A DNA stretch of 22,693 nt from Pseudomonadota bacterium (GCA_023436825.1 JAEZHS010000252.1:1-22693), one strand, 5' to 3'. Shown: positions 1 to 8,422, counted from the stretch's first letter. Program-made: numbers and translations. Notes: generated by a model not told the origin, from the letters alone.

Positions 1-1118
1 CCGACGCGCAGCACGCCGTGGTTGGGCACGCCGATGATGTCGCCCGGCCAGGCCTCGTCGACGATCTCGCGCTCGCGGGCGAAGAACAGGATCGGCGAGT
101 TCACCGACAGCGTCTTGCCGGTGCCCATCTGCGTCAGCTTCATGCCGCGGCGGAACTTGCCGCTGCACAGCCGCAGGAAGGCGATGCGGTCGCGATGGTT
201 GGGATCCATGTTGGCCTGGACCTTGAAGACGAACCCCGAGACCTTGGGCTCGGTCGGCTCGATGGGCCGCGGCTCGGCCGGCTGCGGTCGGGGCGGCGGC
301 GCCCAGGCAGCCAGCGCGTCCAGCAGCTCGCGGACGCCGAAATTGTTGTAGGCGCTGCCGAAGAACACCGGCGTGAGATGCCCGGCGCGGTACGACTCCA
401 TGTCGAACTCCGGATAGCCCGCGCGCACCAGCTCGACCTCCTCGGCCAGCCGGGCATCGTCGATGGTGTAGTTCTCGATCACCTCGCCGATGCGGCTGCG
501 GTCGTTGGTGTCGAACACCAGCATGCGATTGTTGGTGAGGTCGTAGGTGCCCTTGAAGGCCTGGCCCGAGCCGGTCGGCCAGGTCATGGGGGCCACGTCG
601 AGCGCCAGGGTCGAGGCGATTTCGTCTAAAAGCTCGATCGGGTCCTTGGCCTCGCGGTCGAGCTTGTTGATGAAGGTCACGATCGGCACGTCGCGCAGGC
701 GGCAGATCTCGAACAGCTTGCGGGTACGCGCTTCGATGCCCTTGGCGGCGTCGATCACCATCACCGCCGAATCGACGGCGGTCAGCGTGCGGTAGGTGTC
801 CTCCGAGAAATCCTCGTGGCCCGGCGGGTCCAAAAGATTCAAGACCGCGCCGCCATACTCGAAATGCATCACCGAGGTGGTGACCGAGATGCCGCGCTGC
901 TGCTCGATCTTCATCCAGTCCGAGCGCGCCCGGCGCGCCTCGCCGCGCGCCTTCACCGCACCCGCGACATGGATGGCGCCGCCGAACAGCAGCAGCTTCT
1001 CGGTCAGCGTCGTCTTGCCGGCGTCGGGGTGGGAGATGATCGCGAACGGGCGCCGCAAGCCGGCTGGATGGCCGGCCAGGCGGGAGTCGAGTTCAGAGAC
1101 GACGGCGGAATCGGGCAC
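1..1118 (-). CDS. prfC: Peptide chain release factor 3 (partial, C-terminus outside window)
   Basis: RF3 is the translational GTPase that recycles RF1/RF2 from the ribosome after peptide release. About 372 N-terminal residues are present and the frame is open to the window edge, so the rest lies before base 1. Reading the minus strand gives the G1 P-loop region FAIISHPDAGKTTLTEKLLL, switch residues around QQRGISVTTSV, the G3 motif DPPGHEDF and the G4-like FINKLDRE. Domain II follows (PKVSGFVFKVQANMDPNHRD), which is typical of RF3 rather than EF-G. I prefer the GTG at 1118 (reads VPDSAVVSELDSRL), with a GGAA about 10 nt upstream. An in-frame ATG at 1166 would add 16 Pro/Ala-rich residues and has no visible ribosome binding site. 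It stands alone on this strand here. Family assignment is very secure; the start is not. Confidence 0.95.
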   Translation of the reverse strand, partial: MPDSAVVSELDSRLAGHPAGLRRPFAIISHPDAGKTTLTEKLLLFGGAIHVAGAVKARGEARRARSDWMKIEQQRGISVTTSVMHFEYGGAVLNLLDPPGHEDFSEDTYRTLTAVDSAVMVIDAAKGIEARTRKLFEICRLRDVPIVTFINKLDREAKDPIELLDEIASTLALDVAPMTWPTGSGQAFKGTYDLTNNRMLVFDTNDRSRIGEVIENYTIDDARLAEEVELVRAGYPEFDMESYRAGHLTPVFFGSAYNNFGVRELLDALAAWAPPPRPQPAEPRPIEPTEPKVSGFVFKVQANMDPNHRDRIAFLRLCSGKFRRGMKLTQMGTGKTLSVNSPILFFAREREIVDEAWPGDIIGVPNHGVLRV

Positions 1119-1166
1119 TTTTAAGGTTCCGGGAGGGGCGGCGCCAGCGGGTTGGGCCGGCGGCAT

Positions 1167-1493
1167 GCGGTAGCGGACGGGCCACGCGGCGTCAACCGCG
1201 CTCAACGGTCGCCCTGAGCACGGCACGCCTTCGATGCATCCGCGCATAGCATCGACGACGGACGCCGCTTCGCGCCTAAATCTGGTGTGGGTTTCTTAGC
1301 TGAATCACTCACGGTTGCGAACCATCGACAAGATATGCGCTTTTGGTTGTTCGAAACCTCGGCCGACTGCGCGATTATTTTTGCGCGCATACTCTCATTT
1401 GTAACAATCTATGCGGGTATGCCTCGACGATGCCCTTTTCGGGCTTCGTGCCTCAATCCACCGGCTTTTGAACACCGACGCGGGGAGGTTCCC
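1167..1493. other. Intergenic region without a supported gene
   Basis: This gap lies between divergently oriented prfC and the small gene at 1494, so it should hold both promoters. It is visibly more AT-rich than its surroundings around 1280-1430. Two weak dyads are present: TGCGCG/CGCGCA around an AT-rich loop near 1370-1391, and GCCC-TTTTC-GGGC near 1433-1445. Short ORFs crossing it have no coding character, and no convincing -35/-10 pair was found. Confidence 0.5.
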
Positions 1494-1856
1494 ATGGCAA
1501 ACACAGCAGAACTCTGGATGCTCCTGACCAACGGAAAGAACCAGGCTTTGACGCTGGTCTCGGCCAAGGTCATCGGTTCGAGCAGCACGAACAAGGTCGA
1601 TTGCCCACAGACGTTTGGCCACGGCACCTACGGCGGCATCGGCACACCCGCTTCCGCCACGCCCTACGAGGTGGTGTGGACGTATACGCCGGATGGCGGC
1701 CAGACCCTTCTGAACTTCAGCGTCAAGCTCAATGGTCCGATGGGGTTGCAGATCGTCCCCTCGAAGACCGGTCCGCATGCAGGCGACTGGACCCTGGCCG
1801 AGTCGCCGCAACTCATCCAGCAAGGAACCTGGCTGGTACGGTTCTACTACACCTGA
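1494..1856 (+). CDS. Small hypothetical protein, predicted beta-rich
   Basis: A 120-aa protein I cannot assign to a family. The frame stays open upstream to 1287, but the ATG at 1494 is preceded by a strong GGGGAGG (1482-1488), and the first residues MANTAELWMLLTNGKNQ look like a real N-terminus. The sequence alternates hydrophobic and polar residues (LWMLL, LTLVSAKVIGSSS, YEVVWTY, LLNFSVKL, TWLVRFYYT) with many Gly/Thr/Ser turns. That suggests an all-beta fold of the size of aegerolysin-like or other small beta-sandwich proteins; this is a fold impression, not a recognised motif. It has no signal peptide or membrane segment and one cysteine (DCPQTFG). It is monocistronic and ends just before a GC hairpin. 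Confidence 0.75.
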   Translation: MANTAELWMLLTNGKNQALTLVSAKVIGSSSTNKVDCPQTFGHGTYGGIGTPASATPYEVVWTYTPDGGQTLLNFSVKLNGPMGLQIVPSKTGPHAGDWTLAESPQLIQQGTWLVRFYYT

Positions 1857-1872
1857 ACGAGCGAGAACGGGT

Positions 1873-1895
1873 GCCGCTGGCATCACGCCAGCGGC
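1873..1895. terminator. GC-rich hairpin between convergent genes
   Basis: A perfect 9-bp stem, GCCGCTGGC / GCCAGCGGC, with a 5-nt loop begins 17 nt after the stop of the 1494-1856 gene and just before the 3' end of the acetoacetate decarboxylase remnant. No T-run follows on either strand, so it is not a canonical intrinsic terminator. A transcript-end stabilising role is plausible. Confidence 0.4.
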
Positions 1896-1897
1896 GC

Positions 1898-2451
1898 TCA
1901 TCCGTCAGACGAATTCCTGCCTGATATATAGTCGTAGACCACGCGGCCATAGGGCAGGCAGCGTCAGGTCGGCCAGGAAATGATGGGCGGCGACCACACG
2001 CCGTACCGGCAGATCGGCGACCGGCGCATTGACGTGCGGGACGAGGTGCAGGCGGCCCGGCCCGATCCAGGAGCTTCAGGTTGATCTGCGTCTTGGAAAG
2101 CGTGGCGGTCGTGAGCGGGCCGTTGCCGGCCATGCTCTCGCGCTCGTAGCCCATTGTGCCGATGTCCACGAGCTGGCCGACATATTCCAGCGTGCCGGTC
2201 AGCGTGTCCTTGACGATCTCCAGCCTGGGGTGGGCGTACTTCTTGGGGAAGCCCCAGATCTCGCGGCCGGCTGCGATAAGCGGATCGTCGTCGAGATACA
2301 TCTGGTTGACGAAGTTGACCTCCTCGCCGCGCAGGCGCGCCGGGATGACGACGCCCGATTCGGTGTAGCTGCCGAAGCCCGAGCTGTCGGGCATCTTGAT
2401 CCATTCGTAGTGCACGATCGGCTGGGCGATCGGCTCCAGCGGCTCGGGCAG
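1898..2451 (-). pseudogene. Acetoacetate decarboxylase remnant (5'-truncated, frameshifted)
   Basis: Acetoacetate decarboxylase converts acetoacetate to acetone and CO2. The minus strand encodes a clear fragment: LPEPLEPIAQP, then MPDSSGFGSYTESG, MYLDDDPLIAAGREIWGFPKK and [14 protein letters not shown]. After LKLL roughly 25-30 residues of the usual family are missing, and the reading frame changes to give [19 protein letters not shown] and [13 protein letters not shown] second shift caused by an extra CCTG (CTGCCTGCC near 1940-1950) then restores [11 protein letters not shown] and a stop at 1898-1900. About 50 N-terminal residues are absent. At 2451 the similarity stops at a TAG in the same frame, and patatin sequence begins on the opposite strand. 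With three independent lesions this cannot encode a normal enzyme. Family identity is recalled from characteristic motifs. Confidence 0.85.
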
Positions 2452-3245
2452 CTACGGGCTTCTTCACGCCGCGCGTGTCCGGTCCGTGGTTCACCCTGGC
2501 GGGCTCGACCGGCGCCACCAGCTTCTACGATTCCGCGCCGCTGCTCGGGACGCTGAACGAGCTGGTCGACTTTTCGCTGATCAACGACAAGCTCATGCGC
2601 TTCTCGGTCGGCGCCGTGAACGTGCTTTCCGGCAATTTCGTCTACTTCGACAACGCGCTGGAGGTCATTGGCCCGAAGCATGTGATGGCGAGCGACGCCC
2701 TGCCGCCCGCCCTGCCCATGGTGAAGATCGGCACGGATCATTTCTGGGACGGCGGCATCGTGTCGAACACGCCGCTGCAGCACCTGCTGGACCAGGACGA
2801 CAAGCTGAGCTCGCTGATCTTCCAGATCGACCTGTTTCCGGCGAGAGGCGAGCTGCCACGCGACCTGCAGGACGTGCCGGGCCGCCACAAGGACATCGTG
2901 CATTCCTCGCGCACGCGCTACAACACGGACGTCTATCGCCGCATCCACGAATGGAAGAAGCGGCTCCAGCTCACGCTGGCGAAAATGCCCGACGAGCTGA
3001 TGACCGACGAGGAACGCCGGTTGCGCGACGAGCTGTCCGACCTGCCCGACGTCACCATCCTGCAGCTCATCTATCAGCAGAAGGCCTACGAGGGCCACGC
3101 CACGGACTACGAATTCTCGGGCACGTCGATGCGCGAGCATTGGCAGAGCGGCCATGAGGACACCAAAGGCACCCTGCGGCGCAAGGACTGGCTGACCATG
3201 CCGCCGCAGGGGGCCGGCATCGTCATCCATGACGTCCATCGTGAG
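2452..3245 (+). pseudogene. Patatin-like phospholipase (DUF3734 type), N-terminally truncated remnant
   Basis: This is the C-terminal half of a patatin-like lipid acyl hydrolase of the kind with a C-terminal DUF3734. Homology starts abruptly with GFFTPRV, then SFYDSAPLLGTLNELVDF, SVGAVNVLSGNFVYFDN and GPKHVMASDALPPALP. Next comes FWDGGIVSNTPLQ, which carries the Asp of the patatin Ser-Asp dyad (DGG). The C-terminal region includes SRTRYNTDVYRRIHEWKK and ends around GIVIHDVHRE. The N-terminal part with the glycine-rich oxyanion loop and the GxSxG serine is missing, so no catalysis is expected. The frame is undamaged from 2452 but has lost its normal stop and stays open to 4733 over another gene. 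A GTG at 2475 could start translation. Family members are commonly found near acetoacetate decarboxylase and hydroxybutyrate dehydrogenase (recollection). Confidence 0.85.
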
Positions 3246-3363
3246 GACGATCGCCGAGGCATCCCGGACCGACGACATCCCCCTCAAGCCCCACCGATGT
3301 CACAACGCCGCGCCGCGCCGCGTGCTAGCGATTTACCGCGGGGTCGAAACGGTGGGACGGGTG

Positions 3364-5064
3364 ATGGCAATTCCCTTGGCGGAATCGGCCCCGGTATCGG
3401 GAGCGACCATGCGCCGGCTGCTCGCGGCATCCGTCCGCGGCGGGCGGCCATCGGCTGTGCGATTGCTGGCACTGGCCGGGCTGCCCGTGCTGGCGGCGGC
3501 GTGGGCCGTGCTGTCGCCGCCGGTCATGCTCAGCAAGACGATGACGCAGGACCTGCTGTTCAACCTGAGCGGTGCGTGGCACGTCTATTCGGGGCATGTG
3601 GCACATGTCGACTTCCACGACGCCTCGGGCCGGCTGAGCTTCCTGCTGACGGCGCTCGGCTTCCACCTGCTGGGACCTGTTCCCTTCGCCTTCCTGGTCA
3701 ACGTCGCGATCATGAGCGGCGCTTTGTTCGTGGCGGCCTTCCTGGTGGCGATGCGGCGCCTGCCGCTGCTGCCGGCGGCGATCTTCGTGGTGTTCGCGAG
3801 CCTGCTCGCGCTCATGCCGGCCAACGTCGGCGACCGGCCAGAGCAGTACACTTTCGCGATGTCCTACAATCGCTATGGCTGGAGCGCCTACAGCATCCTG
3901 GCGCTGATCCTGTTCGTGCCGCCGCGCGAGGAACGCGACCGCACCTGGATCGACATCGCCGTCGGCGGCGGCCTGCTGGCGGCGATGTTCTATCTCAAGA
4001 TCACCTACTTCGCGGCGGGCCTCGCCACGCTCGGCTTTGCCGTGCTGTTTCATCCCCATGTCGGACGGTACTGGCGGGCGTGGCTGGCGGTCGGCGCCCT
4101 GATGGTGCTGAACGCCCTCGCTCCGCACAATCAGCCGTACCTGGCCGATATCCTGGCCTGGGCGACCAGCGGCGCCGTGCGCCGGGCGGCGATGCTGCAC
4201 TTCAACAACTTCGTCGCCGCGATCGGACAGTACGGCCCGTATCTCGCCGCCGTCGCCGTGGGCGCGTGGATGTGGTGGTCGGGTCGGGCGACCTTCCGCC
4301 TGCCGCTGTCGCTCCTGTTCCTGGTGGCCATGTCGCTGCTGCTGCTGTCGCAGAACTCTCAGGCGGCAGGCATGCCGTCGGCCATGGTCGTGCTGTTCAT
4401 CCTCTACGACCGGCTGCGCATCGCCTTCGCTTCCCTCGGCAATCGCGACATCGCGCCGTGGCTGCTGACGCTACTGCTGTTCCCGCTGTTCGCCGTCGGC
4501 GGCTACGCCACCAGCATCGCGGGCTACCGCGCCTACGCCCACGACGGACGCGGCGTGCACGTCGTCGAGCGCACCAACCTCGGCGGCCTTGCCGTGCCGT
4601 CAGGCCCGCGCGGCACGTTCCTGAGCTTCTCGTACAGCTTCGACTACCCGTCGCGCACCGAGGACGCGCCGGCCCAGCCGCTCTACCAGCTTTCGGACAA
4701 CGAGTACGTCCAAGTGCTCCTGGAAGCAGCTGACCTGCTTGCCGCCCGCCCACCCGGCGGTATCGTCCTCCTGGACAGCGTCAATCCCCTGCCCTTCATG
4801 CTGGGTGTCGAGCCCGCGCGCGGCGCCAACCTCTGGTCGACGTGGAGCGCACCGAAGCGGCCGGCCAGCGAGCTTCTAGGTGGCGCACGTTACGTCCTGG
4901 TCCCGAAGTTCTCCACCATCCCGCAATGGACCGACGACATGGTGAGGCTCTACGGCGGCTATCTGGAGGAACACTTCCGGTGGACGGCGGAGACGCGGTG
5001 CTGGATCCTGCTGACGCGATCCGATCCCTACCTGCCGGCCAGCATGGGCCACGACCAGATTTGA
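3364..5064 (+). CDS. Polytopic membrane protein, GT-C-like, unknown function
   Basis: A 566-aa integral membrane protein. A short basic N-terminus precedes the first hydrophobic helix (LLALAGLPVLAAAWAVL). About nine to eleven further hydrophobic stretches follow (for example FAFLVNVAIMSGALFVAAFL, AIFVVFASLLALMPA, GLATLGFAVLF, AWLAVGALMVLNALA, LSLLFLVAMSLLLLS, WLLTLLLFPLFAVGGY). The protein ends in a soluble domain of about 150 residues (ILLDSVNPLPFMLGVEPARG, YVLVPKFSTIPQW, RWTAETRCWILL). The overall plan, with multiple helices followed by a periplasmic C-terminal domain, resembles GT-C glycosyltransferase-like proteins. I see no clear catalytic motif, so no activity is claimed. The start could be 3364 or 3409 (GGGA 5-8 nt upstream of the latter). 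It lies 4 nt from the convergent isomerase gene. Confidence 0.85.
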   Translation: MAIPLAESAPVSGATMRRLLAASVRGGRPSAVRLLALAGLPVLAAAWAVLSPPVMLSKTMTQDLLFNLSGAWHVYSGHVAHVDFHDASGRLSFLLTALGFHLLGPVPFAFLVNVAIMSGALFVAAFLVAMRRLPLLPAAIFVVFASLLALMPANVGDRPEQYTFAMSYNRYGWSAYSILALILFVPPREERDRTWIDIAVGGGLLAAMFYLKITYFAAGLATLGFAVLFHPHVGRYWRAWLAVGALMVLNALAPHNQPYLADILAWATSGAVRRAAMLHFNNFVAAIGQYGPYLAAVAVGAWMWWSGRATFRLPLSLLFLVAMSLLLLSQNSQAAGMPSAMVVLFILYDRLRIAFASLGNRDIAPWLLTLLLFPLFAVGGYATSIAGYRAYAHDGRGVHVVERTNLGGLAVPSGPRGTFLSFSYSFDYPSRTEDAPAQPLYQLSDNEYVQVLLEAADLLAARPPGGIVLLDSVNPLPFMLGVEPARGANLWSTWSAPKRPASELLGGARYVLVPKFSTIPQWTDDMVRLYGGYLEEHFRWTAETRCWILLTRSDPYLPASMGHDQI

Positions 5065-5068
5065 CCCG

Positions 5069-5710
5069 TCACGCGGGGTGGGACGCGCCCTGCGCCGCCA
5101 GGATTTCGCGGATATGCGGCAGGTGCTCGCGTCCCCAGTACAGGGCGCCGTCGGGAAAGAGGAAGCTCGGCACGCCGAACACGCCCTTGGCCTCAGCGGC
5201 GTCCTGCACCGCTTTCAGCTCGCGCCCGCCCTCGCCGGCCGCGAACGGAGCGAAGCCTGACGCGTCGGCGCCGGCGCGCTTCAGCACGTCGGCGAGGGCA
5301 GCCGGATCCTCGATGTCGAGGTCGTGCTTCCAGAAGCGATCGAACACCTCGTCGTTGTAGGCGCGGAAGGCGCCGTGGCGCTTGGCGTAGAGCATGCCGA
5401 TGCCGGCCAGCGACGAGTTCCAGATCTTGCGCGTGCCGCGGATGGTGAGCCCGACCCGGTTCGCTTCGCGCCGCACGTCCATGTAGCTGTACCTGACGCG
5501 GCGCCACTGATGGGCGTTGCGGTCCTGCTCCAGGACCCGGCCCTCGGCGTCGACCTTGGCGCTGCCGAGATAGGCGGGAATGTCGAGGACATAGGGCAGC
5601 CAGTCGATCGCCACCCCGGTTTCGCGCTCCAGCCGATAGGCCGGGTCCTTGGCGAGATAGGCGTAGGGGCTCTTGTAGTCGATGTAGAGCGTCAGGGTTT
5701 TAACCGGCAT
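5069..5710 (-). CDS. 2-hydroxychromene-2-carboxylate isomerase-like, DsbA/thioredoxin fold
   Basis: A 213-aa protein of the HCCA isomerase/DsbA-like (kappa GST-related) family. HCCA isomerases interconvert 2-hydroxychromene-2-carboxylate and trans-o-hydroxybenzylidenepyruvate with glutathione in naphthalene-type catabolism, but many members act on unknown substrates. The N-terminus TLYIDYKSPYAYLAKDPAYR has SPYAYL where DsbA has CxxC; the Ser is the expected glutathione-contacting residue of the isomerase branch. The end GVFGVPSFLFPDGALYWGREHLPHIREIL shows the cis-Pro loop (GVPS) and the usual final helix. Length is normal. It lies 55 nt after the ligase gene on the same strand and may be cotranscribed with it. 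No other aromatic-degradation gene is near, so the substrate is open. Confidence 0.9.
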   Translation of the reverse strand: MPVKTLTLYIDYKSPYAYLAKDPAYRLERETGVAIDWLPYVLDIPAYLGSAKVDAEGRVLEQDRNAHQWRRVRYSYMDVRREANRVGLTIRGTRKIWNSSLAGIGMLYAKRHGAFRAYNDEVFDRFWKHDLDIEDPAALADVLKRAGADASGFAPFAAGEGGRELKAVQDAAEAKGVFGVPSFLFPDGALYWGREHLPHIREILAAQGASHPA

Positions 5711-5739
5711 GACGCTTCACTTTAGAGCAGCAAGCTTTT

Positions 5740-5763
5740 CCTCCCAAGCGAAGCTTGGGGAGG
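5740..5763. repeat. Short palindrome between ligase and isomerase genes
   Basis: A near-perfect inverted repeat CCTCCCAAGC-GAA-GCTTGGGGAGG (one extra G in the right arm) occupies the gap between the ligase stop (5766) and the isomerase start (5710). On the minus strand the hairpin is followed by GAAAAG, not a T-run, so it is not a canonical terminator. It resembles the CCTCTCCCC-type palindromes elsewhere in the window and may attenuate or process the transcript. Confidence 0.55.
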
Positions 5764-5765
5764 AA

Positions 5766-7400
5766 TCATTTGAACCGCTTCTTCGCGTCCTCGCGCAGCT
5801 CGGTCTTGCGGATCTTGCCTGACTCGGTCATCGGGAAGGCGTCGATGAACACCACGTGGCGCGGCAGCTTGAAGCTCGCGAGCTTGCCGCGGCAGTGGGC
5901 CAGCACGTCCTCGGTCTCGATCGCCGCCTCCGGCTTGCGCTGGACATAGGCTACCGCAACCTCGCCCAGGCGTTCGTCGGGGAGGCCGACGACAGCGACC
6001 TGCTGCACGGCGGGATGCTCCAGCAACAGGCCCTCGGTCTCCATCGGATCGACGTTCTCGCCACCGACCTTCAGCATGTCCTTGTAGCGGCCGAGGAAGC
6101 GCAGGCAGCCATTGGCCAGCCACATCGCCGCGTCGCCGGTGCGGAACCAGCCGTCGGGTGTAAAGGCGGCCGCTGTCTCGGCGGGCTTGCGGTAATACTC
6201 CTTCAGCACCGTGCGGCCGCGTACCTGAAGCTCGCCCGCAACGCCCGGCCCCAACGCCGCGCCGCTGCGGTCATCGACGATGCGCAACTCGAAGCCCGGT
6301 CCCGGCCAGCCCGACGCCTCGCTGCGATGCACCTCATCATCGTCCAGCGAGGACAGGGACACGCCGAGCCAGGTCTCGGTCATGCCGAAGCCCGACAGGT
6401 TCTGGAGCGGCGCCAGCGCCTTCATGCCGCGACGCACGACCGGTGTGGCGCTCAGCATGCCGGCGGCGAAGATGCCCGTCCGCAGGCTCGAAAGGTCGCG
6501 CGGCCGCGCTTCCTGCGCCTCGGCGAGGCCCTTCATGTGCGCCTCAAAGCCGTGGATGACGCTGACCCGCTCCTTCTCGATCAGGTCGAGGCTCTCGCCG
6601 GGATCGAAGCCCACGGTCACGATCTGCCGGGCGCCGGTGACCAGCGACATCCATGCCCCCTCCGACAGGCCGAAGGCATGGAACAGCGGCAGATAGTTCA
6701 GGATCGTGTCGTCGGCTGTGATGGCCATCAGGGCCGCCCGCTCCTCGACATTGCCGACCAGCTCATGGGTGCGCACCACGCCCTTGGGAAAACCCGTCGT
6801 GCCCGAGGTGTACATGATGAAGGCGGTGGCGGCGGGATCGACGGCGCGGGCGCGCGCGGCCAGGTCGGCGGCGGAGACCTTCGCTGCTGGTCCGGCGAGC
6901 GCCGCCCAGTCGATGGTTCCGCATTGTGGCGCCTCGCCGACCAGGATCACGCGGCGCAGCCTGGGAAAGCGCGGATCGCCCACCTCCTCGCCGGACACTG
7001 GCAGGTCCACGGCTTCGCGCACGAGCGCCGCGTAGTCGATCGGCCCCGAGCGATCGTGCGTGATCAGGAAGCTCGAGTCGGACTGCGCCAGCACGTAGGC
7101 GAGATCGCGCGAGCGGAACCGCGTGTTGATCGGCACCAGCACGGCGCCGATCTTCTGGACGGCGAAGGAAATGAAGATCCAGTCGTCACTGTTGTTGAGC
7201 CACAGGGCGACATGCTGGCCGTGCCGCACCCCGGCGGCGATCAGGCGGCGCGCCGCCTCGTCGATGCACTGGGCGACCTCGCGAAACGTGTAGCGCGTGG
7301 CGCCGAACACCAGCCCCTCACGGTCGGGCATGCGGGCCGCGATGTCGTCCGCGAGATCGCCGAACCGACGGCGTGTCGGGGATGTGGCCAAGGGAGCCAT
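5766..7400 (-). CDS. AMP-dependent synthetase/ligase (acyl-CoA synthetase-like)
   Basis: A 544-aa member of the ANL adenylating superfamily, which activates a carboxylic acid with ATP and usually transfers it to CoA. It carries the P-loop MYTSGTTGFPKG (about residues 196-207), the A5-type motif LSGFGMTETWLG, the hinge-region motif GRYKDMLKVGGENVDP and the C-terminal catalytic-lysine segment PMTESGKIRKTEL. Length and architecture are normal for a medium/long-chain or aryl-CoA ligase; the substrate cannot be read from sequence. The preferred start, ATG at 7400, overlaps the stop of the upstream oxidoreductase as TGATG, indicating translational coupling. In-frame starts at 7409 and further upstream are possible. 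Pairing with a Gfo/Idh oxidoreductase rather than beta-oxidation genes is unusual. Confidence 0.93.
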   Translation of the reverse strand: MAPLATSPTRRRFGDLADDIAARMPDREGLVFGATRYTFREVAQCIDEAARRLIAAGVRHGQHVALWLNNSDDWIFISFAVQKIGAVLVPINTRFRSRDLAYVLAQSDSSFLITHDRSGPIDYAALVREAVDLPVSGEEVGDPRFPRLRRVILVGEAPQCGTIDWAALAGPAAKVSAADLAARARAVDPAATAFIMYTSGTTGFPKGVVRTHELVGNVEERAALMAITADDTILNYLPLFHAFGLSEGAWMSLVTGARQIVTVGFDPGESLDLIEKERVSVIHGFEAHMKGLAEAQEARPRDLSSLRTGIFAAGMLSATPVVRRGMKALAPLQNLSGFGMTETWLGVSLSSLDDDEVHRSEASGWPGPGFELRIVDDRSGAALGPGVAGELQVRGRTVLKEYYRKPAETAAAFTPDGWFRTGDAAMWLANGCLRFLGRYKDMLKVGGENVDPMETEGLLLEHPAVQQVAVVGLPDERLGEVAVAYVQRKPEAAIETEDVLAHCRGKLASFKLPRHVVFIDAFPMTESGKIRKTELREDAKKRFK

Positions 7401-8422
7401 CACGGCCATCGTAACGGGATCGGCCGCCGTTCGGCGAGCGCGCGCTCGATCTCCAGGCACACGATCTGGCTCGGCAAGGCTTCGCGGGCCGAGACGAGCG
7501 GGGTTCTGGCCGGCACATCGACCAACAGGCGGCGCATTTGCTCCTCCAGCTCGAAGACCTCACCCGATTTCTCGACCGCGACGATCTCGGCCGCCTCGGC
7601 GCCGGCGCGTTGCAGCTTGAGCTCGAAGTCCGGCGTCTCGGTGCGGTCCATGGCGCCCGACCACCAGGTGCGGATCGCGCCCTCGGTCCCCGCGAGCTCG
7701 AGCATCAGGGAATGCTCGAAGCCCGCCAGGCATTGCGTGAACGCCGCGTAGCTGCCGTCGGCAAAGGTCATGGTCGCGGTGAAGGCATCGGACATGCCGG
7801 CCCCCAGCGGCGAGGCGAGGCCGGTCGCGGACACTTCGACCGGCAGGCCACGCTCGCGGAAGTACCATAATAGCAGGTCGATGTAGTGGATCGGCTCCTC
7901 GAGGATCCATGAGCCGACCGTGTCGCGGGCAATCCGCCAGTTGCCCGCGCCGCCGCGAAACGGCCGGCGGAACAGCGTCAGGTTGGCGAAGCGCATGCGG
8001 CCCAGCGCGCCCTCGGCGATCAGCTCGCGAACCCTCGCCCACTGCCGCGAGACGCGCAGCTGCAGGACCACGCCGCAATGGCGATCCGACCGCTCGGCGG
8101 CCGCGACCAGGCGGTCGGTGTCGGCGAGCGTGGTCGCCATCGGCTTCTCCAGCAGCACATGCTTGCCGGCCGCGAGCACCTTCATGGCCATGTCGGCGTG
8201 CAGATGATTGGGTCCGACGATGTCGACCAGATCGACGCCGGGATCCGCCAGCAATGCATCGAGGCTGCGATGGATCGGAACGCCCGGCAGGTCATGCGCC
8301 GCTTGGCGGCCGGAGTCATCGTCGCCGGCCACCACGCCGCCAAGCGAAAGTCCCGCGACGCGCCCGATCACGCCCGCATGCACGCGACCCCAGCCGCCAT
8401 ATCCGACCAGCCCGATGCGCAT
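7400..8422 (-). CDS. Gfo/Idh/MocA family NAD(P)-dependent oxidoreductase
   Basis: A 340-aa enzyme of the family that oxidises or reduces sugars, inositols and related polyols. The N-terminal Rossmann fold begins MRIGLVGYGGWGRVH with the glycine-rich nucleotide-binding turn. LDALLADPGVDLVDIVGPNH follows, then the diagnostic EKP motif (GKHVLLEKPMATT, residues 92-94). The C-terminal domain contains EEPIHYIDLLLWY, matching the substrate-site helix whose His/Asp pair is used in catalysis. The length is typical. The gene is divergent from the sugar ABC transporter (66-nt gap) and overlaps the downstream ligase start. The arrangement suggests it processes the imported carbohydrate or a derivative, but the substrate is not determined. 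Confidence 0.93.
   Translation of the reverse strand: MRIGLVGYGGWGRVHAGVIGRVAGLSLGGVVAGDDDSGRQAAHDLPGVPIHRSLDALLADPGVDLVDIVGPNHLHADMAMKVLAAGKHVLLEKPMATTLADTDRLVAAAERSDRHCGVVLQLRVSRQWARVRELIAEGALGRMRFANLTLFRRPFRGGAGNWRIARDTVGSWILEEPIHYIDLLLWYFRERGLPVEVSATGLASPLGAGMSDAFTATMTFADGSYAAFTQCLAGFEHSLMLELAGTEGAIRTWWSGAMDRTETPDFELKLQRAGAEAAEIVAVEKSGEVFELEEQMRRLLVDVPARTPLVSAREALPSQIVCLEIERALAERRPIPLRWP

Noticed and set aside
18..629. Long plus-strand ORFs over the prfC region
   Set aside because: They are antisense shadows; the minus strand carries the complete RF3 GTPase motifs.
1202..1390. 62-codon minus-strand ORF between prfC and the small orphan gene
   Set aside because: No ribosome binding site, no recognisable motif and composition unlike neighbouring genes.
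5856..7751. 631-codon plus-strand open frame over the ligase and oxidoreductase genes
   Set aside because: His/Arg/Ala/Asp-rich antisense translation typical of high-GC genes; the minus strand encodes clear ANL and Gfo/Idh motifs.
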